A stretch of 64,000 bases of DNA from Zavarzinia aquatilis (lineage in GTDB: Bacteria; Pseudomonadota; Alphaproteobacteria; Zavarziniales; Zavarziniaceae): positions 1 to 64,000 of the forward strand of contig NZ_QGLE01000011.1 of assembly GCF_003173035.1 (NCBI RefSeq), written 5' to 3'. Below are positions 8,513 through 20,356 of this stretch, piece by piece (within the stretch, counting starts at the first letter, position 1; each line of letters begins with the position of its first letter). The notes under the pieces are model-generated. The model was given only the letters and a program-made list of their open reading frames with translations, was not told the origin of the DNA and ran no database searches. Position numbers and translations under genes: made by a program.

Positions 8513-8690
8513 CTCGTCATGCCGGCGAAGGCCGGCAACTCGTTTCGTCATGCCGGCGAAGGCCGGCATCTCGTTTCATTCTGCCGGCTAAGGCCGGCAT
8601 CTCGTTTCATCCTGCCGGCTAAGGCCGGCAACGCGGGCCGGAGTGGGCGCTTTCGTCGTCGAAAGACCCCGGCCTTCGCCGGGGTGACGA
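8513..8690. repeat. Array of palindromic intergenic repeats (REP-like)
   Basis: Four near-identical units start at 8513, 8539, 8570 and 8601. The last three have a period of 31 bases. Each has a core palindrome GCCGGCGAAGGCCGGC or GCCGGCTAAGGCCGGC, with CTCGTTTCAT-type spacers. A diverged fifth palindrome, ACCCCGGCCTTCGCCGGGGT (8666-8685), follows in the opposite orientation. It is the same family as the element at 62729-62756. Reverse-strand translation gives the familiar MPAFAGMT peptide of such repeats. They fill most of the 358-base gap between pncA and the DUF3775 gene. Confidence 0.85.
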
Positions 8691-8801
8691 GAATTTTCTT
8701 CAGACAGGGACGCCAGCATGGCCGGCTGCCGCTTGATCCAGCGCAACGCGAAACGCCCCGCCTTTGGGCCAGGATCGCCGCAACGATAACGGAGAACAAC
8801 C

Positions 8802-9218
8802 ATGGCCGATGCCGGCGACCTGACCATTTCCCTCGAAAAACTGGCCTATTTCGTGGTCAAGGTCCGCGAATACGACGTGAAGGACGCGCCGAGCGATGTC
8901 GACGGCAGCTCCAACGCCAGCGACGACGGCATGGTTTCGGTGCTCGAGGATCACGGCGACGATCCGGTGCGGGCCGAGCTTTATGCCTTCATCAAGGGTC
9001 TGAACGACGACGAGAAGGTCGATCTGGTCGCCCTCGTGTGGCTCGGCCGGGGTGATGGCGATGCCGACGACTGGGAGGAATTGCGCGCGCAGGCGGCGGC
9101 CAACAACCACCGCACCGCCCGCTATCTGCTGGGCATTCCCCTCGTCGGCGACTTCGTCGAGGAAGGGCTGGAGCAGCTCGGCGCCTCGCTCTCGGAACTC
9201 GAAACCGAGATGCTCTGA
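8802..9218 (+). CDS. DUF3775 domain-containing protein
   Basis: This acidic 138-residue cytoplasmic protein matches the DUF3775 pattern as I recall it: an N-terminal LEKLAYFVVKVREYD helix, an internal DDPVRAELYAFIKGLNDDEK segment, VDLVALVWLGRGD, and a C-terminal TARYLLGIPLVGDFVEEGL. There is no signal peptide or membrane segment. The function of the family is unknown. It stands alone, convergent with nadE, behind the repeat array. Confidence 0.8.
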   Translation: MADAGDLTISLEKLAYFVVKVREYDVKDAPSDVDGSSNASDDGMVSVLEDHGDDPVRAELYAFIKGLNDDEKVDLVALVWLGRGDGDADDWEELRAQAAANNHRTARYLLGIPLVGDFVEEGLEQLGASLSELETEML

Positions 9219-9224
9219 ACGGAA

Positions 9225-11261
<2,037 letters not shown>

Positions 11262-11283
11262 CGGCGGCACAGATCCTGTTGCG

Positions 11284-11305
11284 GCCCGCCGCCGCTGCGG
11301 CGGGC
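11284..11305 (-). terminator. Hairpin between usp and nadE
   Basis: Perfect 9-base inverted repeat GCCCGCCGC / GCGGCGGGC with a four-base loop (11284-11305), directly after the universal stress gene. On the plus strand TTT follows, but no plus-strand gene ends here, so it most likely stops usp transcription without a strong U tract. Confidence 0.45.
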
Positions 11306-11335
11306 TTTACCGGGCGGGCCGCGTCGGGGCCGCGC

Positions 11336-11776
11336 TCAGCGATAGACAAGTACAGGAATTTTCGAGTGCGTCAGCACTTTCGTGGTCACGCTGCCCAGAA
11401 GCAGGGCAGATATGCCCCGGCGGCCATTCGAGGCCATGACGATGAGGTCGCAGCCCTTGGCATCCGCCTGATCGACGATCGCCTTGTAAGGCTCGGCATG
11501 GACGACCACCGCGGCGTCGCAGGCAAGGCCCAGAGCCTCCGCCTTGGTCCTGGCGTCGGCCACGGCGGCCTTGGCCTGATCGAGGGCGCGCTGCTCGAAC
11601 TCGGCGCGCAGCGTGTCGACCTGCAGAACCTCGGTGTAATAGATCGTCGGATAGGGCTCGGCGACGGCGAGCACGGAAACGCTCGCCCCCATTTCCTTTG
11701 CCAGCGCAAAGGCCGAATCGACCGCCGCCAGCGAAAGCGCGGAACCGTCGGTCGGCACGAGGAGATGTTTATACAT
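11336..11776 (-). CDS. Universal stress protein (UspA family)
   Basis: A 146-residue single Usp domain beginning MYKHLLVPTDGSALS and ending with the ATP-binding glycine motif GRRGISALLLGSVT followed by SKIPVLVYR. The G-2x-G-9x-G-S/T pattern is present, so it belongs to the ATP-binding Usp subgroup. Typically induced by growth arrest or other stress. It precedes nadE on the same strand, but the hairpin between them suggests separate transcription. Confidence 0.93.
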   Translation of the reverse strand: MYKHLLVPTDGSALSLAAVDSAFALAKEMGASVSVLAVAEPYPTIYYTEVLQVDTLRAEFEQRALDQAKAAVADARTKAEALGLACDAAVVVHAEPYKAIVDQADAKGCDLIVMASNGRRGISALLLGSVTTKVLTHSKIPVLVYR

Positions 11777-11938
11777 GGCACTTTCCTTGATCTGACACGT
11801 TCAGTTTAGGCCCGCGCGGGCGAAGCGCCCCTTGATCGAAATCAATGGCCGCCGACCGAAGCGATCCGGATATTAACGATTGCCTTGCCGGCTTCAGACT
11901 GTACCCTTTCCGCGTGACAAAGGAGGGGAGCTGCCACC

Positions 11939-12349
11939 ATGTCATCCTATCCCATCGAGAAGATCGAAGGCATTGGCCCAGTCTATGGCGCCAAGCTGAA
12001 AGAGGTCGGCATCGACACGACCGGCGAATTGCTGAAGGCGGCGACGACGCCCGCCGGCCGCGAGTCCCTCGCCGAGAAGACCGGCCTGACCACCAAACAA
12101 ATCCTCGAATGGGCCAATCGCTCCGACCTGATGCGCATCAAGGGCGTGGGCGAGGAATATGGCGACCTGCTGGAATTCGCCGGGGTCGACACGGTGAAGG
12201 AATTGCAGCACCGCGTGCCGGCCAATCTGCACAAGAAGCTGGTCGAGGTGAACGAGGCGAAGAGCCTGGTGCGCCGCCTGCCGAGCGAGGCCGACGTCGC
12301 CGACTGGATCGAACAGGCGAAGTCCCTGCCCCCCACCCTGACCTATTGA
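11939..12349 (+). CDS. DUF4332 domain-containing protein (helix-hairpin-helix-like)
   Basis: This 136-residue cytoplasmic protein contains two helix-hairpin-helix-like segments, IEGIGPVYGAKLKEVGI (about 9-25) and IKGVGEEYGDLLEFAGV (about 67-83). Each is followed by a short helical extension, the pattern of DUF4332. Such repeats normally contact DNA or RNA backbone, but the family's role is unknown. A strong AGGAGGGG ribosome binding site precedes ATG 11939. It is 16 bases upstream of the DUF2491 gene and so likely heads that operon. Confidence 0.82.
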   Translation: MSSYPIEKIEGIGPVYGAKLKEVGIDTTGELLKAATTPAGRESLAEKTGLTTKQILEWANRSDLMRIKGVGEEYGDLLEFAGVDTVKELQHRVPANLHKKLVEVNEAKSLVRRLPSEADVADWIEQAKSLPPTLTY

Positions 12350-12365
12350 GGGCCGGGGCCCCATC

Positions 12366-13994
12366 ATGACCCATGTCGACAACCGGGGCCGCGGGCGCCG
12401 GTTGCTGTCGCTCGTACTTGCCGCCGTCCTCGGGCTCGGCCCGGTCGGCGCGGGCCTGTCCGCGCCGACGATCCGCCTCGCCACCGGTATCGCCGTCACC
12501 GCCCTGTGGCTCGGCCCCGGGGCGAGCGATGCCGAGGCGAAGCGACGCGGCGGATCGAGCGGCGGCTACAGCCGGCCCGGCAGCGGGTCGAGCAGCGGTT
12601 ACAGCCGCACGCCCTCCTTCGGCGGCGGTTCGTCGTCCAGCGGCGGCTACACCCGCCCGGGCAGCGGCGGCTCGTCGTCCGGCAGCTGGGGCGGCTCTTC
12701 CGCCGGCTCCGACCGTTCGGCCTCGCGCAGCCAGTCGCGCGACGCGCTCGACGATTTCCTCAGCCCCGCGCCGTCGCGCACGCCCTCGACCCGGGACAGC
12801 GGCAGCACCGCGGGCAGCGGCAGCTGGGGCGATTATGGCAGCGCGCCCGCGCCGCGCCGGCGCACGACCACCGATTATTACGGCAGCCGCGGTTATCGCA
12901 CACCGGACTATGCCTATGGCGGGCGCTCCAGCTTCGGTGTCTTCGACGCGGTCATGCTGTGGTTCCTGCTCGATACCCTGAGCGACCGCGGCCACGCCGA
13001 CTTCTTCCGCGACAATCGCGACGACCCGGGCTACCGCGAATGGCGGGCCGAGGCGGACAAGGCGGCGGCAACCGACCCTGCGCTGAAGGCCAAGCTCGAT
13101 GCCCTCGACGCCCAGCTGGCGGCGGCGCCGGGCGATCCGTCGCGCGCCGGGCAACTGCCGGCGGACGTCGCGCCGCCTCCGTCTTCCGGCGGCGGCTTCG
13201 GCCTTGTCATCGCGCTGCTCATTCTCGGCGTCATCCTGTTCATGATCGTGAAGAATCTGCGCCAGTCCACGACTGGCGCCGGCCCGGCGGGAAAGGTCAG
13301 CGACGTGAAGCAAACCATCGGCGGCAACGGCAGCGCCCTCGGCTCGGCCGCGGCGATCCTGCGCAACAAGATGTCAGGCGCGGTCTATCGGCCGGACCTG
13401 TTCCGGGTCGGGATGCCGCTGACCCTCGACCCGACGCCCTTCATCCTGGCCGAAGGCCTGACCAAGGTGGCGGCGCCCAAGGCGGCGACCGACAACGGCA
13501 TGATCGGGGTCGACGCTGTCGGCACGCTGACCGACAAGGGCGGCACCTATCACCGGCTTTACCTCGAAGACGAAGGCGCCTTCTTCCAGCTCGTTCTCGA
13601 CGCCCAGGGCTTCCCGTCGGAATGCCGCTACTTCCGGCAGTTCGACGAGGTGCAGCCGGCGGATCGCGACGAATGGTCGTTCTGGCTGGGCAAGGAGGAC
13701 GGCATGATCGGCTGGCCCGAATTCGAGACCAAGGACGGCAAACTGTATAAGCGGGTGTGGAGCCCCGGCCCCAATCGCGTGCCCCCGCGCGAAATGCAGG
13801 AGACGCGCGAAGACCTGAACGGCAAGACCGAGGTCGGCCACAGCGCCATGCTCTATGCCCGGACGACTGGCGGCAAGGCGCCCGCCCCTGAAACCGAATA
13901 TCTGCTGGTGACGGCGGTCAGGGGCGCGGGCGAAGCCTATGTCGCCCTGCACGCCGGCATCGACATCAACCCCAGCGCGCTTTCCCTCAGCTGA
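12366..13994 (+). CDS. DUF2491 family protein (YjfK-like) with Gly/Ser-rich N-terminal region
   Basis: 542 residues. Layout: a hydrophobic N terminus (about 11-52, probably a signal or anchor); a Gly/Ser/Arg low-complexity stretch (about 60-160, with repeats such as SSGGYSRPGSG); a soluble linker; one clear transmembrane helix (about 276-297, FGLVIALLILGVILFMIV); then a globular domain (about 370-542) resembling DUF2491/YjfK, with FFQLVLDAQGFPSECRYF. Enterobacterial YjfK lacks the first half, so this is an extended, membrane-tethered version. Its stop overlaps the next start by one base (TGATG). Confidence 0.78.
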   Translation: MTHVDNRGRGRRLLSLVLAAVLGLGPVGAGLSAPTIRLATGIAVTALWLGPGASDAEAKRRGGSSGGYSRPGSGSSSGYSRTPSFGGGSSSSGGYTRPGSGGSSSGSWGGSSAGSDRSASRSQSRDALDDFLSPAPSRTPSTRDSGSTAGSGSWGDYGSAPAPRRRTTTDYYGSRGYRTPDYAYGGRSSFGVFDAVMLWFLLDTLSDRGHADFFRDNRDDPGYREWRAEADKAAATDPALKAKLDALDAQLAAAPGDPSRAGQLPADVAPPPSSGGGFGLVIALLILGVILFMIVKNLRQSTTGAGPAGKVSDVKQTIGGNGSALGSAAAILRNKMSGAVYRPDLFRVGMPLTLDPTPFILAEGLTKVAAPKAATDNGMIGVDAVGTLTDKGGTYHRLYLEDEGAFFQLVLDAQGFPSECRYFRQFDEVQPADRDEWSFWLGKEDGMIGWPEFETKDGKLYKRVWSPGPNRVPPREMQETREDLNGKTEVGHSAMLYARTTGGKAPAPETEYLLVTAVRGAGEAYVALHAGIDINPSALSLS

Positions 13995-14431
13995 TGGACA
14001 TTGCCATGCCGTCGACCCTCGACCAGATCCTCACCATCCTCGGGACCGGCCTGCCGGTGCTCCTGACACAGCTCGGCGCCACCGTCGTTCTGCTGGGGAT
14101 CGGTGTCGCCGTCTATCAGGCGATCACCCCGTTCCACGAACGCCGCCTGATCGCGGAAGGCAATGTCGCGGCCGGCGTCGTCCTCGCCGGCTCCATCCTC
14201 GCGCTGGCGATCCCGCTGGCGGCGACGCTCGCGACCTCGACCGTGCTCGCCGACATCGTGGTCTGGGGCCTTGTCGCCCTCGTCATCCAGCTTGTGACCT
14301 TTCTCGTCATCACCCTCGTCTTCCGCGGCCTGAAGGCCGGGGTCGAGGCCGGCAATGTCGCCGCCGCCCTCGGCCTTGCCGCGGCACAAGTCGCGGTCGC
14401 CCTGCTCAACGCCGGCGCCATGGCCGGCTGA
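13994..14431 (+). CDS. DUF350 family membrane protein (YjfL-like)
   Basis: This 145-residue integral membrane protein has four hydrophobic helices. The conserved DUF350 stretch YQAITPFHERRLIAEGN follows the first helix. Small, hydrophobic and translationally coupled to DUF2491 (the start overlaps its stop), it also sits immediately before the PspA-like gene. The same DUF350, DUF2491 and PspA-like trio occurs as yjfL, yjfK and yjfJ in Escherichia coli. Molecular role unknown; probably an envelope-stress component at the inner membrane. Confidence 0.85.
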   Translation: MDIAMPSTLDQILTILGTGLPVLLTQLGATVVLLGIGVAVYQAITPFHERRLIAEGNVAAGVVLAGSILALAIPLAATLATSTVLADIVVWGLVALVIQLVTFLVITLVFRGLKAGVEAGNVAAALGLAAAQVAVALLNAGAMAG

Positions 14432-14460
14432 TCGTCCCATCTGTCCCGAAGAGGAAAGCC

Positions 14461-15231
14461 ATGTTGACCTTCATCAAGAATCTGCTGGGCGTGAAGACCG
14501 ACCAGGCGGTGCAGTCCGGCCTCGAGGCGCTGGTGCGCTGGGATCCCAAGGCCGCGACCGAGGCGGAACTGCGCACCATGGAACAGCATCTCGACCAGCT
14601 CGGCACCGAGGTCGCCCGCGCCCGTCTCGCCCTTGTGAAGGAGAAGAAGGAAGCGGATGCGATCAAGGCCCTGAGTGAACAGCGCCTCGCCGCCGCCGAA
14701 AGCCTGCAGGCCCAGGCCGATGCCGCCAACGACCCGGACCGCAAGGTCAGCCTGGAAAAGAGCCTCGCCCAGCTCCTCAAGCTGCTCGAGGAGATGGCGC
14801 CGGAGATCGACCGCGAGGTAAAGGATGCCGAGGACGCGCAGAGCTTCCTCGCCCAGCTCGAGGAAGCCTATGCCACGGCCGGCGCCAAGCTGAAGGAAGC
14901 GCGCAGCGAGCTGGAGCGCGCCCAGCGCCAGATGAGCCGGGCCGAACAGCAGCGCGAGATGGCGGAACGTCAGGCCGATGCCGCCAAGCGGGCCGCCGGC
15001 CTTGCCAGCACCACCTCGGGCCTCAGCGTCGCGCTGAAGGCGATGCAGGACGCGGCGGAAAAGGATCTGGTCGCGGCCGAAGCCGCCAATTCGAAGGCCA
15101 GCCTGCTGAAACCGACCAAGCCCGAGGAAGAGGATGCGAATATCGCCGCCGCCCTCGCCGCCGCCGCCGGCCCGAAGCCGGTGACGGTTACCGACCGCCT
15201 CGCCGCGATCAAGGCCAAGCTGGGCAAGTGA
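14461..15231 (+). CDS. PspA/IM30 family protein (YjfJ-like)
   Basis: This 256-residue, highly charged, almost wholly helical protein begins MLTFIKNLLGVKTDQAVQS, an amphipathic membrane-binding start. A long coiled coil (about 35-205) and a flexible Ala/Pro-rich tail with a last helix (DRLAAIKAKLGK) follow. PspA-family proteins are ESCRT-III-like, polymerise on damaged inner membrane and maintain its integrity. There is no pspF, pspB or pspC near, so it is the YjfJ type tied to DUF350/DUF2491 instead. The operon ends here, followed by a strong hairpin. Confidence 0.85.
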   Translation: MLTFIKNLLGVKTDQAVQSGLEALVRWDPKAATEAELRTMEQHLDQLGTEVARARLALVKEKKEADAIKALSEQRLAAAESLQAQADAANDPDRKVSLEKSLAQLLKLLEEMAPEIDREVKDAEDAQSFLAQLEEAYATAGAKLKEARSELERAQRQMSRAEQQREMAERQADAAKRAAGLASTTSGLSVALKAMQDAAEKDLVAAEAANSKASLLKPTKPEEEDANIAAALAAAAGPKPVTVTDRLAAIKAKLGK

Positions 15232-15237
15232 GGGCTG

Positions 15238-15264
15238 CGGGCCCCCGCCCGGCGCGGGGGCCCG
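15238..15264 (+). terminator. Terminator hairpin after the PspA-like gene
   Basis: Perfect 10-base stem CGGGCCCCCG / CGGGGGCCCG with a seven-base loop, seven bases after the PspA-like stop, followed by CCTTATTT. It lies between two convergent genes and may serve both. Confidence 0.65.
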
Positions 15265-15267
15265 GCC

Positions 15268-15573
15268 TTATTTGACGGCCGAGCTGCCTTCCAGCGTCGG
15301 GTCGCGCCGGGTCGCCGACGGCGGCACGACGGCCGGCGGGTAATCGTCGAAGAAGGTCGTGGTCGGCACCTGATCGCCGTCCGCCGCCGGGTCGCGCCGC
15401 GCGGCATCGGTGGCGGGTGCCGCCGCGCCGGTCGGCGGGGCCGAGAGCAGGGGCGGGCGATTCTCGTCGTCCGGTCCCTGGACCTGCTGGGCCTGAGCGA
15501 CGAGCGAGCCGGCGACGGACAGACCGAAGGTCAGGCCAAGACCGGCGAGAAGGCGAAGACGGGAGGCGGACAT
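15268..15573 (-). CDS. Small secreted Pro-rich protein, function unknown
   Basis: This 101-residue protein has a good Sec signal peptide (about residues 1-30: Arg-rich start, LLAGLGLTFGLSVAGSLV, cleavage near AQAQQ). The remainder is a hydrophilic, Pro/Ala/Asp-rich tail without recognisable domain. ATG at 15573 is preceded by AAGGAGTTG. I recognise no family. It is probably a periplasmic or surface-exposed disordered peptide. Convergent with the PspA-like gene and not obviously part of any operon. Confidence 0.65.
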   Translation of the reverse strand: MSASRLRLLAGLGLTFGLSVAGSLVAQAQQVQGPDDENRPPLLSAPPTGAAAPATDAARRDPAADGDQVPTTTFFDDYPPAVVPPSATRRDPTLEGSSAVK

Positions 15574-15652
15574 GACGCAACTCCTTGTCCTTCCGGCAAA
15601 GGCTACCGGCGAACGGAATCGGGGGGAGAACATTCCTGTCCTGAACCTAAGT

Positions 15653-16705
15653 TCAGCCATCCCCCGGGGCAAGGCCGGTGGCGGGCGGGGGGACGACTGG
15701 CCCTTGCACCTTTGAACGGGGAAAAGCCTGCGCCCCTGCGCCTTCCCGGCGGAATCGGCGGCGATAATCGGACGGGCCGAGGCCGAGCCGGCGATGAAAA
15801 TGGTGGCGCAGTGTTGCCGCCGTGCCGAAGCCGCAGGCCTGCGCGATCTGCTCGATACCGGCATTGCCGGTCTCCAGCAATTCGCGCGCCCGCTCCAGCC
15901 GCTGTTGCAGCAGCCATTCCCCCGGCGCAAGCCCGGTCGCCGCGCGGAAATGGCGAAGAAAGCTGCGCAGGCTCATGCCCGCGATCCGGGCCAGCGCGGG
16001 CAAGGGATGCGGCCGGTCCAGCCGCGCCAGCATATGGTCCAGCACCGGCGCCACCCGGGCCCCCACCGGGGCGCGCGGCACCGGCCGTTCGATGAACTGG
16101 GCCTGACCGCCGTCGCGATGCGCCGGCACCACCAGCCGGCGGGCGACCGCATTGGCTGCCTCGGCCCCGAAATCGCGCCGCACCAGATGCAGGCACAGGT
16201 CGAGGCCGGCGGCCGAACCGGCCGAGGTCAGCACCTGCCCCTCGTCAACATAGAGCACATCGGCCTCAACCGCGATGGCCGGGTAGCGTTCGGCCAGCCG
16301 CGCGGCATGGCGCCAGTGGGTGGTCGCGTGCCGCCCGTCGAGCAGCCCGGCCGCCGCCAGCACGAACACGCCGGAGCAGATCGAGAGCAGCCGGGCGCCC
16401 CGCGCCGCCGCCCGGCGCAAGGACGCGCACAAGGCATCGGGCACCGGCACATCGGCGCCGCGCCAGCCCGGCACGACGATGATCTCCGCCGCCTCCAGCA
16501 GATCGAGCCCGCCGTCGACCAGCAGGCGCACGCCGCCGGTCGCGCGCAGCGGCCCGGGATCGAGGCCGGCGACGGCGAAGCGATACCAGCCCGGCCCCAT
16601 TTCGGGCCGCGGCAGGCCGAAGACCTCGACCGCGAGGCCGAACTCGAACGTGCACAGCCCGTCATAGGCGAGGACGACGACCAGCGGCCCGGTTTCGTTT
16701 GGCAT
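15653..16705 (-). CDS. ftrA: GlxA/FtrA-type transcriptional activator (DJ-1/PfpI plus AraC HTH)
   Basis: About 350 residues. The N-terminal half is a DJ-1/PfpI-like (class I amidotransferase-like) domain with the nucleophile elbow SICSGVFVLAAAGLLDG. The C-terminal half is an AraC-type double helix-turn-helix (LARIAGMSLRSFLRHF and IAQACGFGTAATLRHHF). This fits the GlxA/FtrA family. FtrA is commonly next to a rhodanese gene, as here on the divergent strand. I place the start at ATG 16705; an in-frame upstream ATG at 16735 would run through the intergenic palindrome. Ligand unknown. Confidence 0.85.
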   Translation of the reverse strand: MPNETGPLVVVLAYDGLCTFEFGLAVEVFGLPRPEMGPGWYRFAVAGLDPGPLRATGGVRLLVDGGLDLLEAAEIIVVPGWRGADVPVPDALCASLRRAAARGARLLSICSGVFVLAAAGLLDGRHATTHWRHAARLAERYPAIAVEADVLYVDEGQVLTSAGSAAGLDLCLHLVRRDFGAEAANAVARRLVVPAHRDGGQAQFIERPVPRAPVGARVAPVLDHMLARLDRPHPLPALARIAGMSLRSFLRHFRAATGLAPGEWLLQQRLERARELLETGNAGIEQIAQACGFGTAATLRHHFHRRLGLGPSDYRRRFRREGAGAQAFPRSKVQGPVVPPPATGLAPGDG

Positions 16706-16720
16706 GATCTTGACGATACT

Positions 16721-16741
16721 TGGCAATGGCGCCATCTGCCA
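16721..16741. promoter_or_regulatory. Palindrome between ftrA and rhodanese gene, candidate operator
   Basis: TGGCA-ATGGCGCCAT-C-TGCCA is symmetric apart from one inserted base. It lies in the 86-base divergent gap between ftrA and the rhodanese gene, a place suited to the FtrA binding site controlling both. The match is by symmetry and position only. Confidence 0.45.
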
Positions 16742-16791
16742 CCGGGAAGCGTATCGGGCGAGACTGCGCCATCCCCTCGCAGGAGCCCGCC

Positions 16792-17187
16792 ATGCCGAGT
16801 GCCGTCGCCGAACATCCCGCCGCCAGCCCCGCCGAGGCCCTGGCCCATTTCAGCCGCAAGCTCGCCTTCGAGACCGATTGCGCCGATGTCTTCGCCGCGC
16901 TCGCGGCAGGGGCTGCCGATTTCGTGCTGCTCGACGTGCGCGGCCGGAAAGCCTTCGCCCGCGCCCATGTCCCGGGCGCGGTCAGCCTGCCCCATCGGGA
17001 CATCAACGCCCGCAGGCTGGACGCCTGGCCGGCGGAGACCCTGTTCGTCGTCTATTGCGCCGGTCCCCATTGCAACGGCGCCGACCGCGCCACCCTTCGC
17101 CTCGCCGGCCTCGGCCGGGCGGTGAAGCTGATGATCGGCGGCATGACCGGCTGGGCCGCCGAAGGCTTCGCCTTCGAGGGAAGCTAA
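16792..17187 (+). CDS. Rhodanese-like sulfurtransferase
   Basis: This 131-residue single rhodanese domain has LLDVRGRKAFARAHVPGAV (CH2A region) and catalytic-loop YCAGPHCNGAD. The loop holds two Cys. By alignment with small rhodaneses, the second, CNGAD, is likely the active cysteine, seen as HCNGA in FtrA-linked rhodaneses. ATG 16792 follows AGGAGCCCGCC. Divergent from ftrA and probably activated by it. Likely handles sulfane sulfur or thiosulfate in the cytoplasm; no signal peptide. Confidence 0.9.
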   Translation: MPSAVAEHPAASPAEALAHFSRKLAFETDCADVFAALAAGAADFVLLDVRGRKAFARAHVPGAVSLPHRDINARRLDAWPAETLFVVYCAGPHCNGADRATLRLAGLGRAVKLMIGGMTGWAAEGFAFEGS

Positions 17188-17239
17188 CGAAGGCTTCGCC
17201 TTCGAGGGGGCTGAAGCACATTAGGGCTGCCGCCCCCCA

Positions 17240-17319
17240 CCTCACCCCGTCCCTCTCCCCCCAAAGGGCGGAGAGGGGGATTGAGCCCTCTCCTCCCGGG
17301 AGGAGAGGGTGGGGTGAGG
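17240..17319. repeat. Long palindromic GA/CT-rich intergenic repeat
   Basis: An 80-base imperfect palindrome whose outer arms are CCTCACCCC and GGGGTGAGG and inner arms CCCTCTCC and GGAGAGGG, with a central hairpin CCTCTCCTCCCGGGAGGAGAGG. A related copy is at 48042-48120. It lies 18 bases after leuA on the reverse strand and after the rhodanese gene, and could end transcription from both sides. Just upstream, a short direct duplication of GAAGGCTTCGCCTTCGAGGG straddles the rhodanese stop. Confidence 0.75.
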
Positions 17320-17337
17320 AGGGACGCCGGGTATCGC

Positions 17338-19463
<2,126 letters not shown>

Positions 19464-20354
19464 ATGTCCCGGTCCGAGGACGTCGACCCCACCGAGGAAA
19501 CCATCCGCGCCCTGCCGCTGTGGCACGGCCCCATCGACATTTCCCCCTTGTCCGGCGGCATCACCAACCGCAACTTCGTGGTCCGGGATGGCACCCGCCG
19601 GGCGGTCGTCCGGGTCGGCGGCGATATCCCCGTGCATGGCATCATGCGTTTCAACGAACACGCGGCGAGCCGGGCCGCCGCCGCCGCCGGCATTTCCCCC
19701 GCGGTGATCGCGACCGGCCCCGGGCTGCTCGTCCTCGATTATATCGAAGGCCAGACCTTCGACGCCGCCATGGTGCGGGCCCGGCGCGACGACTGCACGG
19801 CACTCGTCGCCCGCGCCCATCGCGACATGACCGATCACCTGCGCGGTCCCCTGCTGTCGTTCAACACCTTCCATATCCTGCGCGACTATGGCCATGCCCT
19901 GCGGGACGGCGACCATCGCCTGCTCGACCGGCTGGCCGAATTCGCCGACAGGGCGGCGCGGCTGGAGCGGGCGGCGGGGGCCGTCGACCTCGTCTTCGGG
20001 CACAACGACCTGCTCGCCGCCAATTTCATCGACGACGGCAGGCGCCTGTGGCTGCTCGACTGGGATTACGCCGGCTTCAACACGCCGCTGTTCGACCTGG
20101 GCGGCCTGTCGTCCAACAACGGCTTCGGCGCCGAAGACGACGACGCCATGCTGGCGCTCTATTACGACAGGGCGCCGACCGACGAACTTCGCCGCCGCTT
20201 CAAGGCGGTGCAATGCGCCTCCCTGCTGCGCGAGGCGATGTGGAGCATGGTCTCGGAGCTCCATTCCGATCTCGAATTCGACTACATCGCCTATACGGGC
20301 GAGAACCTGGCGCGTTTCGAAGCCGCCTGGACCCTTTTCCTCGACATGGAATGA
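19464..20354 (+). CDS. Phosphotransferase of the choline/ethanolamine kinase type
   Basis: This 296-residue kinase-fold protein has a Gly-rich N lobe (LSGGITNRNFVVRDG), catalytic loop VFGHNDLLAANFIDD (Brenner motif HNDLLAANF) and metal-binding WLLDWDYAGFNTPLFDLGG. These match choline/ethanolamine kinase and APH-family enzymes. It overlaps or abuts the next gene (stop TGA at 20352-20354, next ATG at 20351 or 20357), so the two are co-translated. The neighbour is a dimethylglycine/sarcosine dehydrogenase-like flavoprotein, so the substrate may be a choline- or methylamine-related amino alcohol (inference). Confidence 0.87.
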   Translation: MSRSEDVDPTEETIRALPLWHGPIDISPLSGGITNRNFVVRDGTRRAVVRVGGDIPVHGIMRFNEHAASRAAAAAGISPAVIATGPGLLVLDYIEGQTFDAAMVRARRDDCTALVARAHRDMTDHLRGPLLSFNTFHILRDYGHALRDGDHRLLDRLAEFADRAARLERAAGAVDLVFGHNDLLAANFIDDGRRLWLLDWDYAGFNTPLFDLGGLSSNNGFGAEDDDAMLALYYDRAPTDELRRRFKAVQCASLLREAMWSMVSELHSDLEFDYIAYTGENLARFEAAWTLFLDME

Positions 20355-20356
20355 TC

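Noticed and set aside
8444-8569. A longer N terminus for pncA
   Set aside because: Those codons translate palindromic repeat DNA (MPAFAGMT); the nicotinamidase core starts just after ATG 8443.
8513-8630. CRISPR array, suggested by the 31-base periodic repeats
   Set aside because: The palindromic core fills most of each unit, spacers are about 10-15 bases and nearly identical, and no cas genes are present. These are REP-like palindromes.
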